Source: Jannaschia formosa
GTDB taxonomy: Bacteria; Pseudomonadota; Alphaproteobacteria; Rhodobacterales; Rhodobacteraceae
NCBI RefSeq assembly: GCF_003340555.1
Contig: NZ_QPLJ01000006.1
Coordinates: 153,193 to 217,192 of the forward strand
DNA length: 64,000 bases
Direction of reading: 5' to 3'
The translations under genes and the position numbers were made by a program. The notes beneath the pieces were generated by a model. The model made no database searches. It worked only from the letters and a program-made list of their open reading frames with translations, and was not told where the DNA came from. Positions 10,401-16,849 of the stretch are shown in pieces (within the stretch, counting starts at the first letter, position 1; the number at the start of each line of letters is the position of its first letter).

Positions 10401-10772
10401 CCCCGCAGCGTCGAGCGCGATGCTGCGCGCATCGTCACCCAGCGCCGCGAGGTCGCCGCCGCCACGACCCAGCCGCGTCAGCCCGAGGCGAGCCCCGACA
10501 ATGGCGGATCGCAGCAGATTCGGTCGGCCGGGGGGAACGTCGCGCGGGCAGCGACGCAGGAGAACGCGATCCGCCTCAACGAAATCAACCTGATCGGGGT
10601 CTATGGGCGGTCGAACGCGCGCCGCGCGCTGGTCCGCCTGTCGAACGGCCGTTACGTCAAGGTCGAGGTCGGCGACCGGCTGGATCGCGGCCGGGTCGTC
10701 GCCATCGGCGACGACCGGCTGCAATACCAGCGCGGCGGCCGCAACGTGGTGCTGAGCCTGCCCCAGACCTGA
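7431..10772 (+). CDS. Large Ala/Pro/Glu-rich single-span membrane protein with PilP/GspC-like C-terminus
   Basis: 1113 residues. Residues 1-160 form a globular domain (MIPQIALDLSLDSITVL...) resembling the actin-like/GspL-type fold of pilus and secretion assembly proteins. Residues about 165-465 are low complexity. One membrane helix lies at about 467-488. A long Ala/Pro/Glu-rich region follows, with three copies of a GRPxxLPxxRP motif and coiled-coil-like Ala/Glu repeats near 880-960. The last 70 residues (INLIGVYGRSNARRALVRLSNGRYVKVEVGDRL) look like the small beta domain of PilP/GspC. I infer an envelope-spanning scaffold. No pilus or secretion genes are nearby. The ATG at 7431 is chosen because it begins the globular domain; an upstream in-frame start at 7281 would add unlikely sequence. 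Confidence 0.7.
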   Translation: MIPQIALDLSLDSITVLSRAPEDGWWREGTVRLSEPDMPERLAGLRDVAEARVGAGFLSILVLPDSQLLYTSLERDDRRPDDTIRALLRGRTPYAVEDLTWDYVERGDRLQVAVVALDTLIEAETFAAEYGFRPVAVVANPKDPAYPGIPEFGKTGLAGDLLGGAPLELALGEGFRATPAPPLPEPEPEPELAPEPEAEDVTAEAEAASPATEDGVTKDEPEAPIPTFRRSRAEPAPGEGDDAFGPPRSEAPASPESFASARAASAAPPVARTASGERLARIAPRLTAQPGGVRSAPWLPTPADIEATGKRDARYPGPRPTAAEPSMTANAAPSTSFDAPKKSDPHAPETPAATAPKVPPVAAPGSFAAHLKRRAADPEAVAEWHAEAESRAAEGTAPAPAPKAKRYDVAPEDAPASLAARIKRRAEETKAQEKAAQKPKGDAPEAAALALPGLAREAAAARRGGRLGLMMTLGLLAVLILVGVAATLMAEEDGDLAAPPMVPASVPLVERAELSVAAPAGLPPETAPEAAPATATEIDLAILLPEPGSVTTGSATPSVIAAPEPIEGPVLTRLPDLSAAAEDPLQADVAPNLAEAPALDTAPNAETTPAVFIEIWEADGAFEAPDLAAPPALPADPLTVVASLDPVLAGLSAPGLPAQAAAPDMLAPRLNPPPAELVESRAAALGLVPATFDWTILPEGYALLRGRPATLPRARPGGEAEARLAALAEAAPDPVALETAAPDAPEGGEGLVLVAATADGTVAPGGYTVLQGRPATLPLRRPDAVEEAEAPGTETEDIAATPDGVVAPGGYTLVLGRPEILPEPRPGEEDASVALASTEAAPFPADAPLAVSTPEPAAELSEEDAILRRVRPVERPGAVDGAAAARAAELAAEAEAAEAELAAQSAETEAALAEMRRTPPRQRPEAIATAAAEAEAALRAAQDATEQAAIDAAQQAAAASLANAAAQSAQPPAESISDLALLQSERPRTRPRSVERDAARIVTQRREVAAATTQPRQPEASPDNGGSQQIRSAGGNVARAATQENAIRLNEINLIGVYGRSNARRALVRLSNGRYVKVEVGDRLDRGRVVAIGDDRLQYQRGGRNVVLSLPQT
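9519..9908 (+). repeat. Three in-frame copies of a GRPxxLPxxRP motif
   Basis: Within the large protein, near-identical 20-21 residue units occur at 9519-9578, 9714-9776 and 9846-9908. Each has a Gly-Tyr pair, then GRP, then LP, then RP. Copies 2 and 3 share VAPGGYT. Spacing is 195 and 132 nt. Single RPxxRP-like pieces also occur later in the protein. Confidence 0.8.
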
Positions 10773-10790
10773 GCGCGGATCGGGCGCGGA

Positions 10791-11687
10791 TCAGTCCTCG
10801 TCGCCCTCGCCGCGCCCCTGCTCGCAGAGCCGGAAGCCACTGCGCCGCTCGACCACGTCGAGATGCAGGTGGTCGTCGTGAAACTCGTCCGAGCCGGGGC
10901 CGAGCACCGTCGTGAACTCCATGCAGGCCGAGGCGCGCACGGCGTCCTGAAAGCTTTCCTCCAGGGTGCCGTCGCGCGCCCGGGGCATGATCGGCAGCGG
11001 CTCGCCACCAGCGAAAGCGAAGGCGGTGACGTCGAAGGCGTTGCCGAAGGCGTGTTGCGACAGCTTGCCGTCGGGCTGGTTGTTCCGACGGCGGCAGGTA
11101 TAGCCCGAGCCGCCGCGCAACGCGGTGAGGTCGCCGCGGCCAAGCCGGTCGGCGGCCGGGCGCACGAAATCGCGGGTCCATTGCGCCAGGGCCACCACGG
11201 TGGGGCAGCGCAGCGTCGCCGCGGGCTCCAGCGCGACGCCGGGGAGGATCTCGCTGACCTCGATCGGCTGCAGGATGCCGCAATCGGGGTCATCCTCGGG
11301 CGTGATCGGCTCCACGCTGCGGTAGGTGGCGCCGAGGCCGTCGAGCAGGGTGAGGCACTGCCGATACTGCGCATCGGAAAGCGCGATCTGCGCCCGCTCG
11401 GTGTCGCCGGGCGGCGTCGCGACGGCATCGCCGTCCTCCGATGCTTCTTCGCCGTCCTCCGATGCATCTTCGCCGTCCTCCGGTGCTTCTTCGCCGTCCT
11501 CCGGTGCTTCTTCCTGCGTCTCCTCGATCTGCGACTCGGCCATCTCCGCCTGCGCCTCGGTCGGGCCTTCCGCATCGACCCTCAGATCGGCGGGCCGCTT
11601 CTCGGGCACCGCGCTCGTTTCCGGCGCCTCCTGCGCTTCGGCGGCGCCGGCCAAGCCCGCGAGCAGAATCAACGTCGTGCGGATCAT
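10791..11687 (-). CDS. Extensin-like family protein (predicted periplasmic LAS-type peptidase fold)
   Basis: A 298-residue protein with a signal peptide (cleavage near residue 18), then an acidic linker with four 7-residue repeats (about residues 60-87). The Extensin-like_C domain follows. It contains SQHAFGNAFDVTAF and HDDHLHLDVV, the His/Asp pattern also seen in zinc D,D-carboxypeptidases of the LAS group, so a peptidoglycan role is plausible but unproven. Cysteines at CGIL, RCPT, YTCRR and ACMEF may form disulfides. Its start overlaps the stop of the L,D-transpeptidase gene by 4 nt (ATGA), making a two-gene envelope operon. Confidence 0.8.
   Translation of the reverse strand: MIRTTLILLAGLAGAAEAQEAPETSAVPEKRPADLRVDAEGPTEAQAEMAESQIEETQEEAPEDGEEAPEDGEDASEDGEEASEDGDAVATPPGDTERAQIALSDAQYRQCLTLLDGLGATYRSVEPITPEDDPDCGILQPIEVSEILPGVALEPAATLRCPTVVALAQWTRDFVRPAADRLGRGDLTALRGGSGYTCRRRNNQPDGKLSQHAFGNAFDVTAFAFAGGEPLPIMPRARDGTLEESFQDAVRASACMEFTTVLGPGSDEFHDDHLHLDVVERRSGFRLCEQGRGEGDED
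11427..11510 (-). repeat. 4 x 21-bp tandem repeat encoding an acidic linker
   Basis: Four consecutive 21-bp units (11427-11447, 11448-11468, 11469-11489, 11490-11510) encode E-E/D-A-P/S-E-D-G heptads in the extensin-like gene. Units differ by one to three bases, so copy number could vary by slippage without breaking the frame. Confidence 0.9.
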
Positions 11688-12631
11688 TCCACGAACTCCA
11701 CCGGGACACCCTGCCCGACCATGTGGGCCAGTTCCTCGATGTCCCAGTTGGTGAAGCGGACGCAGCCGTGGCTTCGGTTCTCGAACAGCTTGGCGGGCGT
11801 GTCCGTGCCGTGCAGGCCGTAGGTCGGCTTCGACAGGTCGATCCAGACCGATCCGACCGGACCGTTCGGGCCGGGCGGCAGGGTCAGCTTCTCCTCGACG
11901 CCATCGGCCACGAAGTTCTCGTCCGGCAGGTAGCTGTAGGTCGGGTCCATGGCGATGGCGGCCACCTCCATCTCGCCCGAAGGAGACGGGGTCTCCTCGG
12001 AGCCGATGGCGACCGGGTAGCTGGTCAGCATGTTCCCCTCGCCGTCCAGCGCGACGGCCCGGCGATCTCCCTTGCGGATCTCGATCCGCGCGACATCGGC
12101 GTCGAGCCGGTCGCCCGGGACGGCGACGGTGATCGTCTCGCCTGCGGAGAACCCGCTGCCCGGGTTCAGCCCGATCAGGACGTCCTCGTCCATGTGGAAG
12201 CGCTCGGCCAGCTTCTCGCTCACCCGCAGATAGCCGAGCCGGTCCATCTCGGCCTTCTCGCGCACGTCGTCGGGAATTTCTTCCGTGAGGCCGGACGCAT
12301 CCTCCTCGGTGATCTCGTAGTCCCGGAGCACCGGGTCGGCTTCGCCGCCGCCCAGCGCGGACCAGACCTCGGGGTCGAGCAGGCCATCCACCTCGAACCC
12401 CTCGCGCGACTCGAAGGCGCGCAGCGCGCTTTCGCTCATGCCGCCCTTGTAGCCGTCGATGATCCCGGGCGAGATGTCCGCCCGGTCGAGAAGGACCTGC
12501 AGCTTGAAGGTCAGGCCGGACTGGCCTTCCGGCACGGTGCCCCCGTCATAGGTCGCGCCCGTGATCTCTTCGGGACTGAGCGCCATGGCGGGCGCGGCGA
12601 GCAGGGCGAGGGGCAAGAGGGCGAGGCGCAT
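11684..12631 (-). CDS. L,D-transpeptidase (YkuD family) with peptidoglycan-binding domain
   Basis: A 315-residue exported enzyme. It has a signal peptide MRLALLPLALLAAPAMA, then a PGBD-1-like helical domain (FKLQVLLDRADISPGIIDG..., residues about 35-90), then a LysM-like stretch. The C-terminal YkuD domain has the catalytic HGCVR motif in ENRSHGCVRFTNWD. It makes 3-3 cross-links or attaches proteins to peptidoglycan. The start giving the signal peptide is preferred over an in-frame ATG 48 nt upstream. Its stop overlaps the extensin-like gene. Confidence 0.9.
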   Translation of the reverse strand: MRLALLPLALLAAPAMALSPEEITGATYDGGTVPEGQSGLTFKLQVLLDRADISPGIIDGYKGGMSESALRAFESREGFEVDGLLDPEVWSALGGGEADPVLRDYEITEEDASGLTEEIPDDVREKAEMDRLGYLRVSEKLAERFHMDEDVLIGLNPGSGFSAGETITVAVPGDRLDADVARIEIRKGDRRAVALDGEGNMLTSYPVAIGSEETPSPSGEMEVAAIAMDPTYSYLPDENFVADGVEEKLTLPPGPNGPVGSVWIDLSKPTYGLHGTDTPAKLFENRSHGCVRFTNWDIEELAHMVGQGVPVEFVE

Positions 12632-12746
12632 GGCAGGTCTCCGATTGGTCTTTCGCCGCTCAACGCCCTGTGCCCCCATCGGGTTCGCAGCCCCTTGCGG
12701 ATCGCGCCGGGGGATCGTATCTCGTGGGCTCGGGCCGAGTGCCTGC

Positions 12747-12820
12747 GCGGGTATGGTGAAAAGGTATCACGCGAGCTTCCCAAGCTTAAGTTACGGGTTC
12801 GATTCCCGTTACCCGCTCCA
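12747..12820 (+). tRNA. tRNA-Gly (anticodon CCC)
   Basis: A complete 74-nt cloverleaf with CCA encoded. The acceptor arms GCGGGTA (12747-12753) and TACCCGC (12810-12816) pair perfectly. The D arm is GTG...CAC. The anticodon loop is TTCCCAA with CCC at 12779-12781. The T arm is ACGGG-TTCGATT-CCCGT. The anticodon stem is weak: CGAGC against GCTTA gives a G-U and a C-A position at its base. Confidence 0.95.
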
Positions 12821-12865
12821 ACACTTCCAATGCCTTGCGAGGCGACGTTCAGGTTCGGAGCCTCC

Positions 12866-13357
12866 ATGTCCCTCCCCCTGCTGACCCCCCTGACCGGGGA
12901 AGATCTGCGCCGCGCCGGCGTGCCGGAGCCCTTCCGTCTGGGCCAGGCGGACCGCGTGCGGTTCCGCGAGCTCGACGTGCTCGATCATGTCAACAATGCC
13001 GTCTATCTCACCTGGTTCGAGACCTTCCGCATCGGCTATTTCCGCCACTTCCGGGTCGGCGACTACGAAAGTCCGGGGGCACGGCCCGTCTTCGTCCTCA
13101 AGGGTGTATCGGTCGATTACAGGGCGCCCCTGCATCTGGAGGACGTCTACGTCGTCGCGGGCCGGGTGCGGGCCTACCGGCGGACCTCCTTCACGATGGA
13201 ATACGGCGTCTGGCGCGACGGCATGCTCTGCGCCACTTCCGACGCGGTGATCTGCCTGATGGAGGCCGACTTCACGACGAAGAAGCCCCTGCCCGAGGCC
13301 TGCCTTTCCGTCTTCCGCGCCGACGGGGCGGAAGATCAGGCTCAGCCCGCGCCGTAG
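12866..13357 (+). CDS. Hotdog-fold acyl-CoA thioesterase (4HBT family)
   Basis: A 163-residue protein. The motif RELDVLDHVNNAVYLTWFETFR near residues 35-58 contains the D-x-x-x-H-V-N-N-x-x-Y signature of 4-hydroxybenzoyl-CoA-thioesterase-like enzymes; its Asp is the probable catalytic residue. The rest (VDYRAPLHLEDVYVV) fits the hotdog core. The substrate is unknown. It starts 45 nt after tRNA-Gly and overlaps the convergent downstream gene by 16 nt. The frame upstream of this ATG runs through the tRNA, so a later start is required. Confidence 0.85.
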   Translation: MSLPLLTPLTGEDLRRAGVPEPFRLGQADRVRFRELDVLDHVNNAVYLTWFETFRIGYFRHFRVGDYESPGARPVFVLKGVSVDYRAPLHLEDVYVVAGRVRAYRRTSFTMEYGVWRDGMLCATSDAVICLMEADFTTKKPLPEACLSVFRADGAEDQAQPAP

Positions 13358-13710
13358 AAGAACTCCTCCCGGACGATCCTGCCGGCGGCGACGTGGTAGA
13401 CGGCGACCTCGCGCATGCGGGTCTCGTTCCCGGTTTCCTTGCTGCGCGTGGTCACGTCGAAGGTCACGGCGAAGCGGTCGTCGCCGTGCGGGTAAGGGTC
13501 CGAGACCTCGGCCTCCACCACCTCGAAGCTGCTCTCCCACCAGTCATGCTTGGCCTTGATGCCGTCGAGCCCGCGCACCTCGCGCCCGTTGCCGAAGTCG
13601 ACGGCTTCGACGCTGACCGCGTCGGGCGCGTAGAGCCGGTCGAGATTCTCCCTCTCCCGCCCCTCGCGGCATCCGGCGACCAGTTCCGCCGCGATCTGCT
13701 TCAGGTCCAT
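13342..13710 (-). CDS. SnoaL/NTF2-like family protein
   Basis: A 122-residue protein of the size and pattern of NTF2-like ketosteroid-isomerase/SnoaL domains: an N-terminal helix with LYAPDAVSVEAVD, then KAKHDWWESSFEVVEAEVSDPYPHGDDRFAVTFDVT, then REVAVYHVAAGRIVREEFFYG. Members of this fold bind small ligands or catalyse varied reactions, so function is not predictable. It is divergent from the SDR gene (112-bp gap), suggesting shared control, and its 3' end overlaps the thioesterase gene. Confidence 0.75.
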   Translation of the reverse strand: MDLKQIAAELVAGCREGRERENLDRLYAPDAVSVEAVDFGNGREVRGLDGIKAKHDWWESSFEVVEAEVSDPYPHGDDRFAVTFDVTTRSKETGNETRMREVAVYHVAAGRIVREEFFYGAG

Positions 13711-13822
13711 GTCCAACCTCCCGGGGCTTCCTGCGACTCGCACCCTAGCACGGGCCGCGCCGGAAAGATCGGGCTGGCGGCCCCTGCGCGGGACGGGCAA
13801 TCTGCCGCGCAGGAGGACGGAC

Positions 13823-14563
13823 ATGCGACTGACGGACAAGACGGCCATCGTGACCGGGGGGGCTTCGGGCTTCGGCCGCGGAATCGTGGAACGCTTCGCG
13901 GGCGAAGGCGCGAAGGTGCTGGTCGCCGACCTGAACGCGGACGGCGCGGGCGAGGTGGCGAGCGCCGTGGGCGGCATCGCGGCCCGGATGGACGTGTCGA
14001 AGGACCTGGACTGGGCGGCCGTCACCCATCGGGCGCTGGAGGAATGGGGCCGCATCGACATCCTCGTGAACAATGCCGGCATCACCCACCTGCCCATGCC
14101 GATGGAGGACGTGCCGGAGGAGGAGTTCGACCGCGTCCTCGCCGTCAACGCCAAGTCGGTCTATCACTCGGCCCGCCATGTCGTGCCGGTGATGAAGGAA
14201 GCCGGGCGCGGTGCGATCCTGAACGTGGCCTCGACGGCGGGCGTGTCGCCCCGGCCCCGGCTCAACTGGTACAACGCCTCGAAGGGCTGGATGATCACGG
14301 CGACCAAGGCCATGGCGGTGGAGCTTGCGCCCATGGGTGTGCGGGTCAACTGCCTCAACCCGGTGGCGGGCGAGACGCCGCTATTGGCCAGTTTCATGGG
14401 CGAGGACACGCCGGAGATGCGGGCGAAGTTCCTCGCCACGATCCCGCTGGGCCGATTCTCGACGCCGCGGGACCTGGGCGCGGCGGCCTGCTTCCTGTGT
14501 TCCGACGACGCCTCGATGATCACCGGTGTCGGGCTGGAGGTCGATGGCGGGCGCTGCATATGA
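13823..14563 (+). CDS. Short-chain dehydrogenase/reductase (SDR)
   Basis: A 246-residue classical SDR. The cofactor motif TGGASGFGRGI is at residues 11-21, followed by DLNADG (an Asp after beta-2, suggesting NAD(H)), then NNAG. The catalytic Ser is in VASTAGV, and YNASK carries the Tyr and Lys. The C-terminal SMITGVGLEVDGGRCI is typical of glucose/3-oxoacyl-type SDRs. The substrate is unknown. An AGGAGG ribosome site precedes the ATG at 13823, which excludes the longer upstream reading. Confidence 0.9.
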   Translation: MRLTDKTAIVTGGASGFGRGIVERFAGEGAKVLVADLNADGAGEVASAVGGIAARMDVSKDLDWAAVTHRALEEWGRIDILVNNAGITHLPMPMEDVPEEEFDRVLAVNAKSVYHSARHVVPVMKEAGRGAILNVASTAGVSPRPRLNWYNASKGWMITATKAMAVELAPMGVRVNCLNPVAGETPLLASFMGEDTPEMRAKFLATIPLGRFSTPRDLGAAACFLCSDDASMITGVGLEVDGGRCI

Positions 14564-14592
14564 GGCGCGCGCTGCAGGGCCGGGCGGGCGGC

Positions 14593-14632
14593 CGCGGGTC
14601 GACCCGCGACCGATCCGCGGTCGACCGCGGAT
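14593..14632. promoter_or_regulatory. Two adjacent perfect palindromes with a shared GGTCGACC-type core
   Basis: Palindrome 1 is 16 bp (14593-14608), palindrome 2 is 20 bp (14613-14632); both are perfect and both centre on GTCGAC. Their centres (14600/14601 and 14622/14623) are 22 bp apart, close to two helical turns. They fill the gap between the SDR gene and the next reading frame, and the second overlaps its ATG at 14631. They could be a tandem operator or two RNA hairpins that hide a start codon. Confidence 0.6.
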
Positions 14633-14957
14633 GCCCCCGGCCATGAGGCTGGAGGCCGAGATCGAGGTCCTCGCGGGCCGCTTCGCCAGCCAGCAGCTGG
14701 CCTTCGCGCATCTGCTCGACGCGGCGCAGCGGTCGGGGCTCTCGCCCGATCTCGACCATGTCGAGGTGATCCGGCCGCCCCACGCCGCCCGTCTGCGCGG
14801 CTATTTCGACGCCGACACCGCCGGGTGGCTGGCCGCCGAGGCGGGGGACGAGACGCTGGTTCTGGTGCTGCCGGGGGCGCTGGTGAGCGGTCGGTTCGAA
14901 GCGGATGCCCGGATGCGCCGGATCGGGCGCTATGTCGGCCAGGTGACGCGGGCATGA
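14631..14957 (+). CDS. Hypothetical protein, coupled to P1 peptidase
   Basis: A 108-residue soluble protein that I do not recognise. The first half looks helical (EAEIEVLAGRFASQQLAFAHLLDAAQRSG), the second half beta-rich with DETLVLVLPGALVSGRFEADARMRRIGRYVG. ATG 14631 lies inside the second palindrome; ATG 14643 is equally possible. The stop overlaps the P1 peptidase start (ATGA), so the two are translationally coupled. Codon use is coding-like. Confidence 0.6.
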   Translation: MPPAMRLEAEIEVLAGRFASQQLAFAHLLDAAQRSGLSPDLDHVEVIRPPHAARLRGYFDADTAGWLAAEAGDETLVLVLPGALVSGRFEADARMRRIGRYVGQVTRA

Positions 14958-15928
14958 GACCGGGGCCGCGCAATGCGATCACGGATGTCGCGGGCCTGCG
15001 CGTCGGCTCCGCCTCGGACCCGCGGCTGGTCTCGGGGGCGACGGTGCTGCTGGGCGACGCGCCCTTCGTGGCTGGTGTCAACGTGATGGGCGGAGCGCCG
15101 GGCACGCGGGAGACGGACCTTCTGGCCCCCGACAAGACCGTGCAGGAGGTGGACGCGCTGGTGCTCTCGGGCGGCTCGGCCTTCGGGCTGGACGCGGCCT
15201 CGGGCGTGGCCGACGCGCTGCGCGCCGCGGGGCGCGGCTTTGCTGTGGGCGACCAGCGGGTGCCGATCGTGCCGGGCGCGATCCTGTTCGACCTGCTCAA
15301 CGGCGGCGACAAGGCATGGGAGGCGAACCCCTATGCCGCGCTCGGCCGGGCCGCCTATGCGGCGGCCTCGCAGGATGTTGCCTGCGGCAGTCATGGCGCC
15401 GGAACCGGGGCGACGGTGATGGGGCTGAAGGGCGGGCTGGGCACCGCCTCCTGCGTCCTCGACAATGGCGTGACCGTCGGTGCGCTGGTCGCGGTCAACG
15501 CGCTGGGCCGGGTCTGCGACGACGAAGGCCGCTTCTTCGCCGCACCCTGGGCGCTGGGCGAGTCGCTGGGCGACGCGCCGGGCCGGATGCCCCCCGACTG
15601 GGAGCCCTTCGGCACCGCCGGCCCGCGCGAGGCGACGACCATCGCCATCGTGGCGACGGATGCGCTGCTGACCCAGGCCCAGGCCACGCGGCTGGCGACG
15701 GCGGCGCAGGACGGGCTGGCCCGCGCCATCCAGCCCAGCCACACGCCGATGGACGGCGACCTGATCTTCGCCGCTGCGACCGGCGCCAGGCCCCTGCCGG
15801 ACCCGGTCTGGGACGGGCTGCGGCTGGGCCACGCGGCGGCCTGCTGCCTCGCCCGCGCCGTGGCGTGGGGCGTGCGCGCGGCGGCGCCCGGCGGCCTCCT
15901 GCCCTCCTGGTCCGAGCGCTTCGGCTGA
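14954..15928 (+). CDS. P1 family (S58, DmpA/NylC-like) N-terminal-nucleophile peptidase
   Basis: A 324-residue protein starting RPGPRNAITDVAGLRVGSA, the usual opening of P1/DmpA proteins, with LSGGSAFGLDAASGV and HGAGTGATVMGLKGGLGTAS in the middle. These enzymes cleave themselves before a Ser or Thr that becomes the nucleophile. By eye the stretch EATTIAIVATDALL aligns with that site, putting the nucleophile at Thr228, as in NylC. The residue before it is Ala227 rather than the more usual Asn. Possible substrates are N-terminal amino acids of peptides, beta-peptides or amide oligomers. Confidence 0.85.
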   Translation: MRPGPRNAITDVAGLRVGSASDPRLVSGATVLLGDAPFVAGVNVMGGAPGTRETDLLAPDKTVQEVDALVLSGGSAFGLDAASGVADALRAAGRGFAVGDQRVPIVPGAILFDLLNGGDKAWEANPYAALGRAAYAAASQDVACGSHGAGTGATVMGLKGGLGTASCVLDNGVTVGALVAVNALGRVCDDEGRFFAAPWALGESLGDAPGRMPPDWEPFGTAGPREATTIAIVATDALLTQAQATRLATAAQDGLARAIQPSHTPMDGDLIFAAATGARPLPDPVWDGLRLGHAAACCLARAVAWGVRAAAPGGLLPSWSERFG

Positions 15929-16027
15929 CGCGGCATCCGGCCGCAGCGGCGGTCCCTCCCGGCCGCCGGTGGCGTTGCTCCGGTGATCGCCCGCGCCGTC
16001 GGGCACCCCCAGATCCGGAGACCCGAC

Positions 16028-16321
16028 ATGAAACCGCTTCTGCCCCTGATGACCGCCCTTCTGTGCTTCGGCACCGGTCCCGCGCTGACCCAGGCCGTCG
16101 CGCCGGACTCCCCCACCGCCGAGGCGGTGCAGCACTTTAACCAGGACGCCGAGAGCCAGGACGACGTCACCGTCCTCTACGAGGAGGTGGAAAGCGACGG
16201 CATCCTCGACCCGGGCGACGTCGACACGGTGGACGGCGCGGCGGTGCCGCCCTCCTCCGATGCCAAATGCCCGCAGGGCGCGGTCGTCAGCACCAACGGC
16301 ACCTGCGTCCCGCGCGACTGA
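16028..16321 (+). CDS. Small exported hypothetical protein
   Basis: A 97-residue protein. Residues 1-22 are a Sec signal peptide (MKPLLPLMTALLCFGTGPALTQA). The mature part is acidic (HFNQDAESQDDVTVLYEEVESDGILDPGDVD) and ends with a Cys pair in CPQGAVVSTNGTC, probably a small disulfide loop. I do not recognise the family. The start was moved downstream to the ATG at 16028 because it begins the signal peptide. A 99-bp gap separates it from the peptidase gene. Confidence 0.65.
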   Translation: MKPLLPLMTALLCFGTGPALTQAVAPDSPTAEAVQHFNQDAESQDDVTVLYEEVESDGILDPGDVDTVDGAAVPPSSDAKCPQGAVVSTNGTCVPRD

Positions 16322-16330
16322 CGCGCCATG

Positions 16331-16774
16331 CTATCGACGGCCCGCAAAGAACTCCCGCAGCAGGGCGGCCGACGCCTCGGCGTCGATGCCGTCATGCAGC
16401 TCGGGCCGGTGATGCGCCTGTGGATGCGCGAAGACCCGCGCCCCGTGCAGCACGCCGCCGGACTTCGGATCGGCGGCGCCGAAATGCAGCCGGTCGAGCC
16501 GGGCATGGGCGATAGCGCCCGCGCACATCGCGCAGGGCTCCAGCGTGACCCAGAGCGCGCAGCCCGTCAGCCGGTCCAGGCCCAGCGCCGCGCAGGCGGC
16601 GCGGATCGCCAGCATCTCGGCATGCCCGGTCGGGTCGCCAAGTTCCCGCATGCGGTTGCCCTCGACCGCCACGACGTCGGCCCCGCGCGAGACGACGGCG
16701 CCGACCGGCACCTCGCCGCGCAGGCCGGCGGCGCGGGCGGCCTCCAGCGCGAGGGGCATGAAGCTGCGGAACAT
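16331..16774 (-). CDS. tadA: tRNA-specific adenosine deaminase
   Basis: A 147-residue zinc deaminase that converts A34 to inosine in the tRNA wobble position. The zinc/proton-relay motif HAE is at residues 51-53 (TGHAEMLAI) and PCAMC at 80-84 (EPCAMCAGAI). FGAADPKSGGVLHG, typical of TadA, follows and separates it from cytidine deaminases. Length is normal. It is transcribed divergently from the pseudouridine synthase gene with a 75-bp gap, and its 3' end lies 9 bp from the end of the small exported gene. Confidence 0.93.
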   Translation of the reverse strand: MFRSFMPLALEAARAAGLRGEVPVGAVVSRGADVVAVEGNRMRELGDPTGHAEMLAIRAACAALGLDRLTGCALWVTLEPCAMCAGAIAHARLDRLHFGAADPKSGGVLHGARVFAHPQAHHRPELHDGIDAEASAALLREFFAGRR

Positions 16775-16849
16775 GAGCCCTCCCTGCCCCGCCGGCCCCG
16801 GCCCCGCAAGCCGCTTGGCGCCGCCGCGCGCCTCGGATAGGAGCGCGCC

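Noticed and set aside
7611-10724. A 1037-codon antisense frame opposite the 1113-residue protein
   Set aside because: The translation is Gly/Arg-rich noise mirroring an Ala/Pro/Glu-rich gene. The plus-strand gene has recognisable domains and a membrane helix.
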